From VFMC01 sp046331225 (lineage in GTDB: Bacteria; Actinomycetota; Acidimicrobiia; Acidimicrobiales; Ilumatobacteraceae), in contig JAXLRF010000006.1 of assembly GCA_046331225.1 (NCBI GenBank), positions 1 through 64,000 of the forward strand: a stretch of 64,000 bases of DNA, written 5' to 3'. Below the pieces are notes generated by a model that was given only the letters and a program-made list of their open reading frames with translations, made no database searches and had not been told where the DNA came from. Positions 1-8,386 of the stretch are shown piece after piece. Position 1 is the first letter of the stretch, and each line of letters starts with the position of its first letter. The translations under genes and the position numbers were made by a program.

Positions 1-35
1 GAAGAACTTCACGGTGTTGGCGGTCACCCACCCGT

Positions 36-122
36 GGGGGGGGGGGGGGGGGGGGGGCGGCGGGGGCGGGGGGGTGGTGGGTCGGGGGGGGGGGGGGGGG
101 GGGCGCCCCCCCCCCCCCCCCC
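36..122. repeat. Poly-G / poly-C low-complexity tract
   Basis: A run of 22 G (36-57) is followed by broken G-rich sequence, then 20 G (84-103), the dinucleotide CG, and 17 C (106-122). The last part is a near-perfect G:C palindrome. It lies just before the first gene. Such a structure is unusual even in high-GC DNA and could be a sequencing or assembly artefact (poly-G from dark cycles joined to its complement), a slippery repeat, or a real barrier. The 35 bases before it are too short to assign to a gene. Confidence 0.8.
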
Positions 123-135
123 GACACCCCCGACC

Positions 136-141
136 TACACT
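136..141 (+). promoter_or_regulatory. -10 box TACACT for a leaderless start at 148
   Basis: TACACT is followed by six bases and then GTG at 148. No Shine-Dalgarno sequence precedes this GTG. The geometry fits actinobacterial leaderless mRNAs, where transcription begins at or next to the start codon. The element is also what decides the start of the gene that follows. Confidence 0.5.
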
Positions 142-147
142 GCCCCC

Positions 148-2472
148 GTGGACCTGCGATCGGCGGCGAGAGCCGACACACGGATCTACGCCATCGGTCT
201 CGATGTCGGTGGTCCGGCGCTCGAGGTCGCGCAGCGCGGCTTTTCGTCGATGCTGTCCAACCGCATGCCCCAGCTCGGTCGTTGGAGCTTCGAGGGTGGT
301 CGGCCCGAGATCCGTCTGGCCGACGACCTGGTGGTGCACCTGCTCGAACGCGAGCGTTCGTCACGTTTCGAGCGTGCCGTCATCGGCCTGGCGGCGCCCG
401 TGTGGTTCGGCATGGCCGAGCGCACCCATCTGGCCGACGTGATCGACCCGCGCCGGCGCCACGACCTGGTGGCGCTCAGCACACCGGCGGCGCTGGCGCT
501 CGGGCATCGGCTCGCCTCCGCGTCGCCGTTCGAGCCGCAGCTGCTGTTGGCACTCGACCTGCAGGTCGGGATGTCGGCCGCGGTGATCGAGCTCGGTCCG
601 TCCGCGCTGGTCGAGCGGTGCGCCGTCGGTGTGTCGCCACGCCAGCTGCGCGGCGGCGCCGTGCGTCGCGAGATCCTGCCGGCGAGCCGGCGTCGCGACC
701 GGGCGCTCGCCCAGCTGTTCGCCGACGCCACGGCCGCCGGTGCCGCGGGCATCGCGCAGGTCGTGGTGGTGGGCGAGGACGATCCGGCCGAGGTCGAGCG
801 GATGCTCGCCTCGGTGTCCGACCTGTGGTCCGACGTGCCGATCGAGCTGGTGGGGTCGCGTGCACCGGTGGCGAAGGGGGCGGCGTTCGTCGCCGATCCC
901 GGGTCGGACGAGCGCGTCGGGCGCCGGGTCGCGCCGACGGTCGACGACGACTTCGACGATCCGCTCGGGGATCTCGCCGACGGGCCGGCGTTCCCGGTGC
1001 GCAGCGTGCTCGCGCGTCGTCTCGGGGTGCTGATGGAGGACCGTGACGGTCGTCCGACGGTGCACCCGGTGATCGACCGAGGCGCGCCCGTGCCGTCGGC
1101 CCACGAGCAGCTGTTCGACCTCGGGCCCGACGACGGCAGCGACGTGTACCTCGATCTGCACGAGCAGGCGTCGCTCGGCACGAGCGGCGATCCGGCCGAT
1201 CACCGGGTGATCGCGACGGCGCACCTGGTGCCGGGCAGCCGGACGGGCCATGAGGTGGTGGTGTCGTTCTCGGTGGGCGACGACGGTCGGCTCACGGTGG
1301 CGCCCGAGGCGATCTGGCGGCTCGAGTGGCAGGCACCGGAGATCGAGGTGCTCGGGGTGCGACGCCACCTCGTCGACCGACGTGGTCCGGGCGAGCGTGA
1401 CGAGCGGGGCACGGTGCGGGCGCTCGTGCCGAGCGGGGTGTCGCGTCCCGTCGAGATCGAGCCGGTGGTCGCGCACGAGGGTGAGGCGCCGGTCGAGATC
1501 GAGGCCGCCCGAGAGGCCGAGGTCGAGGTCGAGGTCGAGGCGGCCGTGCACCAGGTGGACGACGGGCTCGTCCAGGTCGAGCAGGTCGAGCCCGAGACCG
1601 AACCGGTGGTCGAGCTCGAGACCGAACCGGTGGTCGAGCTCGAGACCGAACCGGTGGTCGAGCTCGAGACCGTCGCGGCCGAGCCGGCCGTCGACGAGGT
1701 GCCGCACTCGGTGGTCGAGCCGGAGGCGATGGTCGAGCCGGAGGTGGCGCTCGTCGCCGAGCCGGTGGTCGAGCCGGAGCCGATGATCGTCGCCGAGCCG
1801 GAGGCCGAGGTCGCGTCGGTGGCCGAGGTCGCGTCGGTGGTGCGCACCCCGCCGGTGCCGGCGTCGGCGCCGTCGGTGCCCGTCGCGTTGCAGCGCTGCG
1901 AGCGGCTGCTGTCGTACGAGCTCGGCCAGATGGTGGCGCTGCGGTCGGTCTTCGCGCTGCTCGACCTGCCCGACGAGTGCGCCGCCGACGAGCTCTCGGC
2001 CGCTGCCGACCAGCTCGAGCGGTCGATCGCCGGCCGCGACGACCCGCTGGCCGGCGCACTCCTCGACGCCGCGGCGTCGACGCGTCGTACGCTCGCTGAG
2101 GGGCGCACCGACTGGTACTTCGGTGGCACCCGTGGCGAGGTCGAGGCCGAGGTGGCTCGCGTGGTCGAGCATCTCATGGTGGTCGTGGGGATCGTGTCGC
2201 CCGCCGAGCAGCGACGCCTGATCCGCGACGGTCAGCTGCTCGGGCTGTCACCGACGTCGGCGCGAACGCTCGTGCACGAGCTGGTCACGCGAGCGCAGGC
2301 CGACCGGCTGGCGCAGGAGATGGCCGCGGTCGACGACGGGGCGCGCACCGTGCACCTGCACCCCGACCTGCACCGGTTCGTGCTCGACCCTCGCCCGGCG
2401 GGTGCGCTCGGGGGCGCGGCCGGGGTGGTGCGGCGCGACACGGTACGGCTCCGCGTGCTCCTCGACGACTGA
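148..2472 (+). CDS. Degenerate Hsp70/actin-fold protein with Glu-rich linker
   Basis: The product is 774 residues. The first ~280 resemble a diverged Hsp70 ATPase: a first phosphate-like strand IYAIGLDVGG (~13-22), LSTPAALALGHRLA (~110, compare EPTAAALAYG), LLALDLQVGM (~133, compare the DLGGGT phosphate-2 loop), VVVVGEDD (~205, compare LVGGSS) and VAKGAAFVA (~240). The glycines and threonines that hold ATP in DnaK are mostly missing, so catalysis is doubtful. A Glu/Val/Pro-rich linker (~430-570) holds three copies of ETEPVVEL, and an alpha-helical domain follows (~580-774). The start is GTG148 because of the -10 box; an upstream ATG at 34 would only add poly-Gly from the doubtful G tract. The family assignment is inference and the function is unknown. 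Confidence 0.6.
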   Translation: MDLRSAARADTRIYAIGLDVGGPALEVAQRGFSSMLSNRMPQLGRWSFEGGRPEIRLADDLVVHLLERERSSRFERAVIGLAAPVWFGMAERTHLADVIDPRRRHDLVALSTPAALALGHRLASASPFEPQLLLALDLQVGMSAAVIELGPSALVERCAVGVSPRQLRGGAVRREILPASRRRDRALAQLFADATAAGAAGIAQVVVVGEDDPAEVERMLASVSDLWSDVPIELVGSRAPVAKGAAFVADPGSDERVGRRVAPTVDDDFDDPLGDLADGPAFPVRSVLARRLGVLMEDRDGRPTVHPVIDRGAPVPSAHEQLFDLGPDDGSDVYLDLHEQASLGTSGDPADHRVIATAHLVPGSRTGHEVVVSFSVGDDGRLTVAPEAIWRLEWQAPEIEVLGVRRHLVDRRGPGERDERGTVRALVPSGVSRPVEIEPVVAHEGEAPVEIEAAREAEVEVEVEAAVHQVDDGLVQVEQVEPETEPVVELETEPVVELETEPVVELETVAAEPAVDEVPHSVVEPEAMVEPEVALVAEPVVEPEPMIVAEPEAEVASVAEVASVVRTPPVPASAPSVPVALQRCERLLSYELGQMVALRSVFALLDLPDECAADELSAAADQLERSIAGRDDPLAGALLDAAASTRRTLAEGRTDWYFGGTRGEVEAEVARVVEHLMVVVGIVSPAEQRRLIRDGQLLGLSPTSARTLVHELVTRAQADRLAQEMAAVDDGARTVHLHPDLHRFVLDPRPAGALGGAAGVVRRDTVRLRVLLDD
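1594..1665 (+). repeat. 24-bp direct repeat, three perfect copies
   Basis: Three identical in-frame 24-bp units (1594-1617, 1618-1641, 1642-1665) encode ETEPVVEL three times in the acidic linker of the Hsp70-like protein. Diverged versions of the motif (VVEPE, VAEPVVEPE) continue downstream. Perfect nucleotide identity suggests recent slippage or duplication, so copy number may vary between strains. Confidence 0.9.
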
Positions 2473-2506
2473 CGCGACGCTCGCGGGTCGGCGCGTGAGC
2501 GCCTCC

Positions 2507-4105
2507 TCAGGCCGAGCGGGGGACCGCGGCGACCGGGCGCTCGGCCCCATCTGTCGCGTGGTCCGCATCGGCCGGGTCGTCCGCGTCGGCCACGTCGGCG
2601 ACCGCCGCGAGAGCCACCGGCGCCGGGGTGGCCTCGTGGACCGGCTCCGTCGCCTGGTGCGCCACCTGGGTCGGCTCGCCCTTGACGGCGCGCACGACGC
2701 GGCCGAGCAGGTGCTCGAAGGTGTCGAGCATGATGTCGAGATCGCCGGGCACGGTCCAGTTGTCGACGTAGAACAGATCGAGGCGTCGGTAGGCGTCGAA
2801 CGACGGGGAGTCACGAGCCTCGACCTGCCACAGACCCGTGATGCCGGGCTTGACCAGCTCGCGGCGACGCAGGTCGGCGTCGAACTCGAGCACCTCTTTC
2901 GGCAGGGCGGGCCGCGGGCCGACGATGCTCATCTTGCCGCTCAGCACGTTGAACAGCTGCGGCACCTCGTCGAGGCTCGAGAGGCGCAGGATGCGACCGA
3001 CCTTGGTGACGCGGGGGTCGACGTCCATCTTGAACAGCGGGCCGCTGCGCTCGTTGTTCTTCATCAGCTCGGCGAGCTTCTTCTCGGCGTCGACGACCAT
3101 CGTGCGGAACTTGAACACCTTGAAGTGCTTGCCGTTCTTGCCGACTCGCTCCTGCTTGAAGAACACGGGGCCGCCGTCGGTCTTGATCGCCAGGGCGATG
3201 ACCACGAGGACGGGCGAGAGCAGCGTGAGCACCGTGATCGAGATCGCGAGGTCGATGCAGCGCTTGATCAGATGATCCATGCGGCGCGGCTTGGACTGCT
3301 CGAGGTAGATCATCGGCTCGCGTGCGATGTGGAGCTGACGGATGCGCTGCACGTCGAAGCCGGCGAGGCCGTTCGACACCTGCACGTGCAGGCGGCGGGC
3401 CTGCAGCCGCTTCACCAGCGCGGTGATGTCGGGGTGCTCACTCGCGGAGGCGCTGAGGACGACGCCGGTGACGCCGCTCTCGACGGTGATGCGCTCGGCC
3501 TGGTCGATGGTGCCGAGCCACAGGTGGTCGAGGTGGTTGGTGCGGGCGTCGTCGAGGTCGCCGAGCACGCCGACGACCTTCATGCCGTAGTCGGGGTGGT
3601 CACCGATGACCGAGACGAGCCGGGCGGCGTGCGAGCCGGTGCCGAGGATGACGACCTCGCGGGCATGCGCGCCACTCTGTCGGGTGCTGCGCAGCACGGC
3701 CCGGAACACCGACCGCTCGATGGTGAGCACGACGAGCATCGCGAGTGCGCCGACGAAGGTCTCCTGGAGGAGCAGCCGGGTCTCGAGGTTCGAGAAGAGC
3801 ACGCGGTCGAGCAGGACGAGGCCGAGCGCGGTGTAGATGCTCGATCGCGCGATGAGGCGCACCTCGATCGAGCGGACCGCGCACAGACGCGAGAGGTAGA
3901 GGCCCTCGTAGCGCATGATGAACAGCGCGACCGCCATGGCCGTCATCGCCACGAAGAGCGACTCGGCCGGCTGGCGGTCGGCGTCGGGGAAGACGAACAG
4001 CAACAGCGGGACCCACGCGATGACGAGCATCGCGAGGTCCGCGGCGAACAGGGTCGCTTTCAACCCGCGCCGTTCGTGCCCACCCCGTCCGTTGGTTCCT
4101 GCCAC
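2507..4105 (-). CDS. Polyprenyl glycosylphosphotransferase (sugar transferase)
   Basis: This membrane enzyme of the WbaP/WcaJ class transfers a sugar-1-phosphate to undecaprenyl phosphate to begin exopolysaccharide or O-glycan synthesis. The N-terminal half has hydrophobic segments (LFAADLAMLVIAWVPLLLF) and a CoA-binding-like region (VVILGTGSHAARLV). The C-terminal third is the bacterial sugar transferase domain: KRCIDLAISI, a hydrophobic hairpin, KQERVGKNGK, FKFRTM, SLDEVPQLFNVLSGKMSIVG with PRPA, and PGITGLWQV. GTG at 4105 is chosen (532 aa) because TAACGT lies 7 nt upstream with a weak -35 17 nt further; an in-frame GTG at 4165 would give 552 aa. It is divergent from the arginine operon. 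The sugar substrate cannot be told. Confidence 0.9.
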   Translation of the reverse strand: MAGTNGRGGHERRGLKATLFAADLAMLVIAWVPLLLFVFPDADRQPAESLFVAMTAMAVALFIMRYEGLYLSRLCAVRSIEVRLIARSSIYTALGLVLLDRVLFSNLETRLLLQETFVGALAMLVVLTIERSVFRAVLRSTRQSGAHAREVVILGTGSHAARLVSVIGDHPDYGMKVVGVLGDLDDARTNHLDHLWLGTIDQAERITVESGVTGVVLSASASEHPDITALVKRLQARRLHVQVSNGLAGFDVQRIRQLHIAREPMIYLEQSKPRRMDHLIKRCIDLAISITVLTLLSPVLVVIALAIKTDGGPVFFKQERVGKNGKHFKVFKFRTMVVDAEKKLAELMKNNERSGPLFKMDVDPRVTKVGRILRLSSLDEVPQLFNVLSGKMSIVGPRPALPKEVLEFDADLRRRELVKPGITGLWQVEARDSPSFDAYRRLDLFYVDNWTVPGDLDIMLDTFEHLLGRVVRAVKGEPTQVAHQATEPVHEATPAPVALAAVADVADADDPADADHATDGAERPVAAVPRSA

Positions 4106-4112
4106 CCGGGCG

Positions 4113-4141
4113 ACGTTAAGGACGTGGCTGCGTGAACACAA
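4113..4141 (-). promoter_or_regulatory. Promoter of the glycosylphosphotransferase gene
   Basis: Read on the minus strand, a -35-like TTGTGT (4136-4141), a 17-nt spacer and a -10 TAACGT (4113-4118) end 7 nt before GTG 4105. This supports a leaderless transcript from that GTG. The -35 match is weak. Confidence 0.45.
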
Positions 4142-4254
4142 TGAAGGCACTGGATGGATTCTCACAAGAGTGGCTCAAGCGGTCGACACAGCGTGGGAAA
4201 GCACGCGCGGGTCGTCACATTTCCTGAGATTCCGTTGAAAGGTGCGGGATGATC

Positions 4255-4285
4255 ATGCAGTAGGCTGTATGGTCATGCGAATGAC
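4255..4285 (+). promoter_or_regulatory. Candidate ArgR operator and argC promoter
   Basis: Two adjacent inverted repeats precede argC: ATGCAGTAGGCTGTAT (4255-4270, one mismatch between arms) and the perfect GTCATGCGAATGAC (4272-4285). The first covers a plausible -10 box, TAGGCT (4261-4266); the second would sit on the transcription start. The CATGCA-like content recalls actinobacterial ARG boxes, and argR is in the operon. The centres are 16 bp apart, shorter than the usual ~21 bp for paired ARG boxes, so the assignment is tentative. Confidence 0.4.
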
Positions 4286-4312
4286 GACGAGTTCTCCGCA
4301 CGAGGCGCGGTC

Positions 4313-5356
4313 GTGAGCGCGAAACAGGCAGCGATCGTCGGCGCGTCCGGATACACCGGCGCCGAGCTGATGCGGCTGTGCGCCCAGCACCCGGATCTGC
4401 GCCTCACCTACGCCACCGGCGACACCCAGGCGGGCACGCTCGCGAGTGCGCTCTACCCGAGCGTGGGGGCTGCGTATCCCGACCTGGTGTTCGAGGAGTT
4501 CGACGCCGACCGCGTCGACGGCGCCGACGTGGTGTTCCTCGGGCTGCCGCACGAGGCGAGCATGGCGCTCGCGCCGCAGCTCGCAGGTCGGGTGGGCACC
4601 GTGGTCGATCTGTCGGCGGCGTACCGGCTCAAGGACGCGAGCCTGTACCCGACGTGGTACGGCTTCGAGCACGATCAACCCGAACAGCTGGCCGCCGCGG
4701 TGTACGGCCTGCCCGAGCTCGACCGGTCCGCCCTGCGCGGCGCCGCACTCGTCGCGGTGCCCGGGTGCCACGTCACCGCAGCCGCGCTCGCCCTCGAACC
4801 ACTGGTGGCGGCCGGCCTGATCGAACGGCAGGGCATCATCGTCGACTCCAAGACCGGCATCAGCGGTGCGGGTCGCGGGCTCAAGCACGGGTCGCTGTTC
4901 TGCTCCGCGGACGAGAACCTCGAGGCCTACGGCCTGCTCGACCACCGGCACACCCCCGAGATCGAGCAGGCGATCAGCGGCGACGGCCCGGGGTGCCAGG
5001 TGCTGTTCACCCCGCACCTCGCACCGCTCAACCGGGCGATCCTGGCCACCTGCTACGCCCGCCCCGCCGCGGGCGCGGCGGTGTCGACCGAGGCGCTGCT
5101 CGACGCGATGGCCGCCCGGTACGCGGGGGAGCCGTTCGTCGTGGTCGGCACCGGCTCGCCGAGCACGAAGGCGGCGCTCGGCACCAACACCTCGTTCCTC
5201 ACCGCTCGCCACGACGAGCGGACCGGCACGGTGATCGCGATCTGCGCGATCGACAACCTGTGCAAGGGTGCGAGCGGCGGCGCGGTGCAGGCGGCCAACG
5301 TGGCACTCGGGCTCGACGAGACCGCGGGCCTGCAGCGTGTGGGGTTGTACCCGTGA
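4313..5356 (+). CDS. argC: N-acetyl-gamma-glutamyl-phosphate reductase
   Basis: ArgC reduces N-acetylglutamyl phosphate to the semialdehyde with NADPH, the third step of arginine synthesis. The 347-residue protein has the normal length. The dinucleotide-binding motif GASGYTGAEL is at residues 10-19 and the catalytic cysteine is residue 152 in PGCHVTAAAL; many relatives have PGCYPT here. DSKTGISGAGRG, HRHTPEI and LCKGASGGAVQAAN are also conserved. The GTG start at 4313 follows a GAGG Shine-Dalgarno at 4302-4305. It is the first gene of the operon, and its stop overlaps the argB start by 4 nt. argJ, often found next, is absent. Confidence 0.96.
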   Translation: MSAKQAAIVGASGYTGAELMRLCAQHPDLRLTYATGDTQAGTLASALYPSVGAAYPDLVFEEFDADRVDGADVVFLGLPHEASMALAPQLAGRVGTVVDLSAAYRLKDASLYPTWYGFEHDQPEQLAAAVYGLPELDRSALRGAALVAVPGCHVTAAALALEPLVAAGLIERQGIIVDSKTGISGAGRGLKHGSLFCSADENLEAYGLLDHRHTPEIEQAISGDGPGCQVLFTPHLAPLNRAILATCYARPAAGAAVSTEALLDAMAARYAGEPFVVVGTGSPSTKAALGTNTSFLTARHDERTGTVIAICAIDNLCKGASGGAVQAANVALGLDETAGLQRVGLYP

Positions 5357-6258
5357 GCGCGGTGCGGGCGGCCGAGCGGGCCGCGGTGCTGGTCGAGGCG
5401 CTGCCCTACATCCAGCGGTTCGCCGGGCAGGTCGTGGTGGTGAAGTACGGCGGCAACGCACTGGCCGGCGCGAGCGACGACGACGCGCTGGCCCTGTTCG
5501 CCGAGGACCTCGTGCTGATGCGCGCGGTCGGCATGCGCCCGGTCGTGGTGCATGGTGGCGGACCGCAGATCAGCGATCTGATGACGCGGCTCGGCAAGGT
5601 CACCGAGTTCCGCAACGGCCTCCGCGTCACCGATGCCGAGACCGTCGACATCGCGCGCATGGTGCTGATCGGTCAGGTCAACCCGCAGCTGGTGTCGTCG
5701 ATCAACGTGCACGGACCGATCGCCGTCGGCGTGTCGGGCGAGGACGCCGGACTCATCAAGGCGACGGCTCGCGATCCCGAGCTCGGGTTCGTCGGCGACG
5801 TCACGGCCGTCAACCCGACGATCCTCGAGGGCCTGCTCGCCAACGGGTTCATCCCGGTCGTCGCGACGATCGGCACCGACGAGACCGGACAGGCCTACAA
5901 CATCAACGCCGACACCGTCGCCGGTGCCATCGCCGAGGCGCTGCAGGCCGAGAAGCTCGTGTACCTCACCGACATCGAGGGGCTGCGACGCGTGGTCGAC
6001 GACCCGTCGAGCCTGATCCGCCAGACCACGCCCGACGAGCTCGACCAGCTGATCTCCGAAGGTGTCATCGCCGGCGGCATGATCCCCAAGGTCGACAGCT
6101 GCGTGCAGGCCGTCCGTCACGGGGTGCGCCGCGCGCACATCCTCGACGGCCGCATCCCTCACGTGTTGTTGCTCGAGATCTTCACCGACGAGGGCATCGG
6201 CACGATGGTCCGCTCGTCCGACACCGACCACTCGATCAACGTCCTGGAGGGACCGTGA
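5353..6258 (+). CDS. argB: Acetylglutamate kinase
   Basis: ArgB phosphorylates N-acetylglutamate with ATP and is the usual point of arginine feedback control. The 301-residue amino acid kinase fold shows KYGGNALAG near the N-terminus, VVHGGGPQI in the acetylglutamate-binding loop, INADTVAGAIAEAL, YLTDIEGL and GGMIPKVDSC. An extended N-terminal helix, as found in arginine-sensitive hexameric enzymes, is plausible (AERAAVLVEALPYIQRF), so feedback inhibition is likely but not proven. GTG 5353 overlaps the argC stop as GTGA, implying coupled translation. The argD start overlaps its own stop in the same way. Confidence 0.96.
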   Translation: MSAVRAAERAAVLVEALPYIQRFAGQVVVVKYGGNALAGASDDDALALFAEDLVLMRAVGMRPVVVHGGGPQISDLMTRLGKVTEFRNGLRVTDAETVDIARMVLIGQVNPQLVSSINVHGPIAVGVSGEDAGLIKATARDPELGFVGDVTAVNPTILEGLLANGFIPVVATIGTDETGQAYNINADTVAGAIAEALQAEKLVYLTDIEGLRRVVDDPSSLIRQTTPDELDQLISEGVIAGGMIPKVDSCVQAVRHGVRRAHILDGRIPHVLLLEIFTDEGIGTMVRSSDTDHSINVLEGP

Positions 6259-7478
6259 CCTCGCACGCCTTCGACACCACGGCCGCCGGTTCCGCCGGCG
6301 CCGCCGCCTGTCCGTTCATGCCGGTGTTCGGGCCGCCGCAGGTGATGTTCGTACGCGGCGCCGGCACCGAGCTGTGGGACGTCGACGGCAAGCGCTACCT
6401 CGACTTCCTCTGCGGCCTCGCGGTCACGTCGTTGGGGCATTCGAACCCGGCGGTCACCGAGGCGATCAGCACACAGGCCGCCAAGCTGCTGCACGTCAGC
6501 AACTTCTTCACCAACGACGCGGCGACCGCTGCGGCGATCGCGCTGCGCGACCTGCTCGCCGAGGCCACGGGTGACCAGGGGCAGGTGTTCTTCTGCAACT
6601 CGGGCGCCGAGGCCAACGAGGCCGCGCTCAAGCTGGCCCGCAAGTTCGGCGGTCGTGGTCGTCACGTCGTGATCAGCGCGTACGGCAGCTTCCACGGGCG
6701 CACGCTCGCCGCGTTGGCTGCCACCGGCCAGCCGGCCAAGCACGAGCCGTTCTTCCCCATGCCCGACGGTTTCCGCCACGTCGCGTACGGCGACCTCGAC
6801 GCGCTCGAGTCGACGATCGACCCGAGCGTGTCGGCGGTGATCATCGAGACCGTGCAGGGCGAGGGCGGCGTGGTGCCGGCCGACGCCGACTACCTGCGCG
6901 GGGTGCGCCGGGTGTGCGACGAGCGCGGGATGCTGATGATCCTCGACGAGGTGCAAACGGGGTTCGCACGCACCGGGCGCTGGTTCGGCTTCCAACACTC
7001 GGGCGTGCGGCCCGACGTCGTCACGATGGCCAAGGCGATGGGCAACGGGTTCCCCGTGGGTGCCGTCTGGGCTCGTACAGACGTGGCGTCAGCGTTCGTG
7101 CCGGGCGACCACGGCAGCACCTACAGCGGCACGGCGATCGCCACCGCGGTGGTGCGCACGGTGATCGACGAGATGCGCCGCATCGACGCCCCGGCGCTCG
7201 CCGCGTCGAAGGGCGCGTACCTGCGATCGAAGCTCGAGGCGCTGCCGCGGGTGCAGGCCGTGCGCGGGCAGGGTCTGTTGGTGGCCGCCGAGCTCGGCGA
7301 GGGCAACGACGCGAAGGCGGTGTACACCGACCTGCTGGCCCGTGGGCTCGTCACCAACGCCGTCACCGCCACCGCGCTGCGGCTCGCGCCGCCGATCACG
7401 GTGAGCGAGGCCGAGATCGACGAAGCGGTCGCGATGATCGGCGATTCGCTGGCCGCAGGTGTGGGGGCGGCGTCGTGA
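6255..7478 (+). CDS. argD: Acetylornithine aminotransferase
   Basis: This PLP enzyme (407 aa) converts N-acetylglutamate semialdehyde to N-acetylornithine with glutamate as amino donor. Class-III aminotransferase landmarks are present: LDFLCGLAVTSLGHSNP, FFCNSGAEANEAALKLAR, SYGSF-like AYGSFHGRTLAALAATG, ETVQGEGGV, LDEVQTGFARTG, and the PLP-binding lysine in MAKAMGNGFPVGA. GTG 6255 is preceded by GGAGG at 6246-6250 and overlaps the argB stop by 4 nt. It may also act on succinyl-diaminopimelate, as some ArgD proteins do, but nothing here tests that. Confidence 0.95.
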   Translation: MTSHAFDTTAAGSAGAAACPFMPVFGPPQVMFVRGAGTELWDVDGKRYLDFLCGLAVTSLGHSNPAVTEAISTQAAKLLHVSNFFTNDAATAAAIALRDLLAEATGDQGQVFFCNSGAEANEAALKLARKFGGRGRHVVISAYGSFHGRTLAALAATGQPAKHEPFFPMPDGFRHVAYGDLDALESTIDPSVSAVIIETVQGEGGVVPADADYLRGVRRVCDERGMLMILDEVQTGFARTGRWFGFQHSGVRPDVVTMAKAMGNGFPVGAVWARTDVASAFVPGDHGSTYSGTAIATAVVRTVIDEMRRIDAPALAASKGAYLRSKLEALPRVQAVRGQGLLVAAELGEGNDAKAVYTDLLARGLVTNAVTATALRLAPPITVSEAEIDEAVAMIGDSLAAGVGAAS

Positions 7479-8386
7479 GGCACTTCCTCGACATCACCGA
7501 TCTGTCGATCGACGAGCTGGTCGAGGTGCTCGCGCTGAGCGAGGCGCCGATCGCGTCGCTCGGTCGTCCGCTCGACGGGCAGGGCGTGGCGCTGATCTTC
7601 GAGAAGCCGTCCAACCGCACCCGACAGAGCACCGAGATGGCGGTGGTGCAGCTCGGTGGGCACCCGATCTACACGCGCGGCGAGGAGGTCGGCTTCGACG
7701 TACGCGAGTCGGTCGAGGACATCGCCCGGATCATGTCGGGGTACCACGCGATCCTGGCGGCCCGGGTGTTCGACCACGGCGTGGTCGAACGCCTGGCAGC
7801 GTCGGCGTCGGTGCCGGTCGTCAACATGCTGAGCGACCGCAGTCACCCGTTGCAGGGCCTGGCCGACACGTTGACGATGCAACAGGCGATGGGCCCACTC
7901 GCCGGTCGAACGGTCTCGTACGTCGGCGACTACAACAACGTGTCGCGTTCGCTCGCCGAGGCGTCGGTCATGCTCGGCGCGCACGTGCGGCTGGGGTGCC
8001 CGTCCGGCTACGACGCGTCGCCCGACGAGCTCGCCCGGATCGACGCACTGGGCCCCGGCACCGTCGAGCAGTTCGGCGATCCCGCTGCGGCCGTGAAGGG
8101 GTCCGCCGTGGTGCACACCGACACCTGGACGTCGATGGGCCAGGAGGCCGAGAAGGCCGAGCGGAAGGAGATCTTCGGCCGCTACCAGGTGAACGACGCG
8201 CTGATGGCTGCGGCCGGCGACGCGGCGGGCGAGGCGTGGTTCATGCACTGCCTGCCCGCGTACCGCGGCCTCGAGGTCACCGACGAGGTGATCGAGGGCG
8301 ACCGTTCGTTGGTGTGGCGACAGGGCCACAACCGGATGCACACGGCACGCGGCGTGATGGCGTTCCTGACGGGAGCCCGGCGATGA
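7475..8386 (+). CDS. argF: Ornithine carbamoyltransferase
   Basis: ArgF joins ornithine and carbamoyl phosphate to give citrulline. The 303-residue protein has the carbamoyl-phosphate loop FEKPSNRTRQSTEMAV (most relatives have STRTR), a substrate-binding region GEEVGFDVRESVEDIARIMS, SDRSHPLQGLADTLT, YVGDYNNVSRSLA, DTWTSMGQE and the ornithine-loop cysteine motif HCLPAYRG. These features favour ornithine over aspartate or acetylornithine as substrate. GTG 7475 overlaps the argD stop, and the argR start overlaps its stop. The loop variant N for T is the only oddity. Confidence 0.94.
   Translation: MRHFLDITDLSIDELVEVLALSEAPIASLGRPLDGQGVALIFEKPSNRTRQSTEMAVVQLGGHPIYTRGEEVGFDVRESVEDIARIMSGYHAILAARVFDHGVVERLAASASVPVVNMLSDRSHPLQGLADTLTMQQAMGPLAGRTVSYVGDYNNVSRSLAEASVMLGAHVRLGCPSGYDASPDELARIDALGPGTVEQFGDPAAAVKGSAVVHTDTWTSMGQEAEKAERKEIFGRYQVNDALMAAAGDAAGEAWFMHCLPAYRGLEVTDEVIEGDRSLVWRQGHNRMHTARGVMAFLTGARR

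Noticed and set aside
34..147. Upstream start for the first gene, coding poly-Gly/poly-Pro
   Set aside because: It translates the doubtful G/C tract; a -10 box and GTG at 148 give a normal start.
361..2172. Long antisense frame (603 aa) opposite the Hsp70-like gene
   Set aside because: High-GC shadow frame with low-complexity His/Arg/Leu composition; the plus strand has the recognisable domains.
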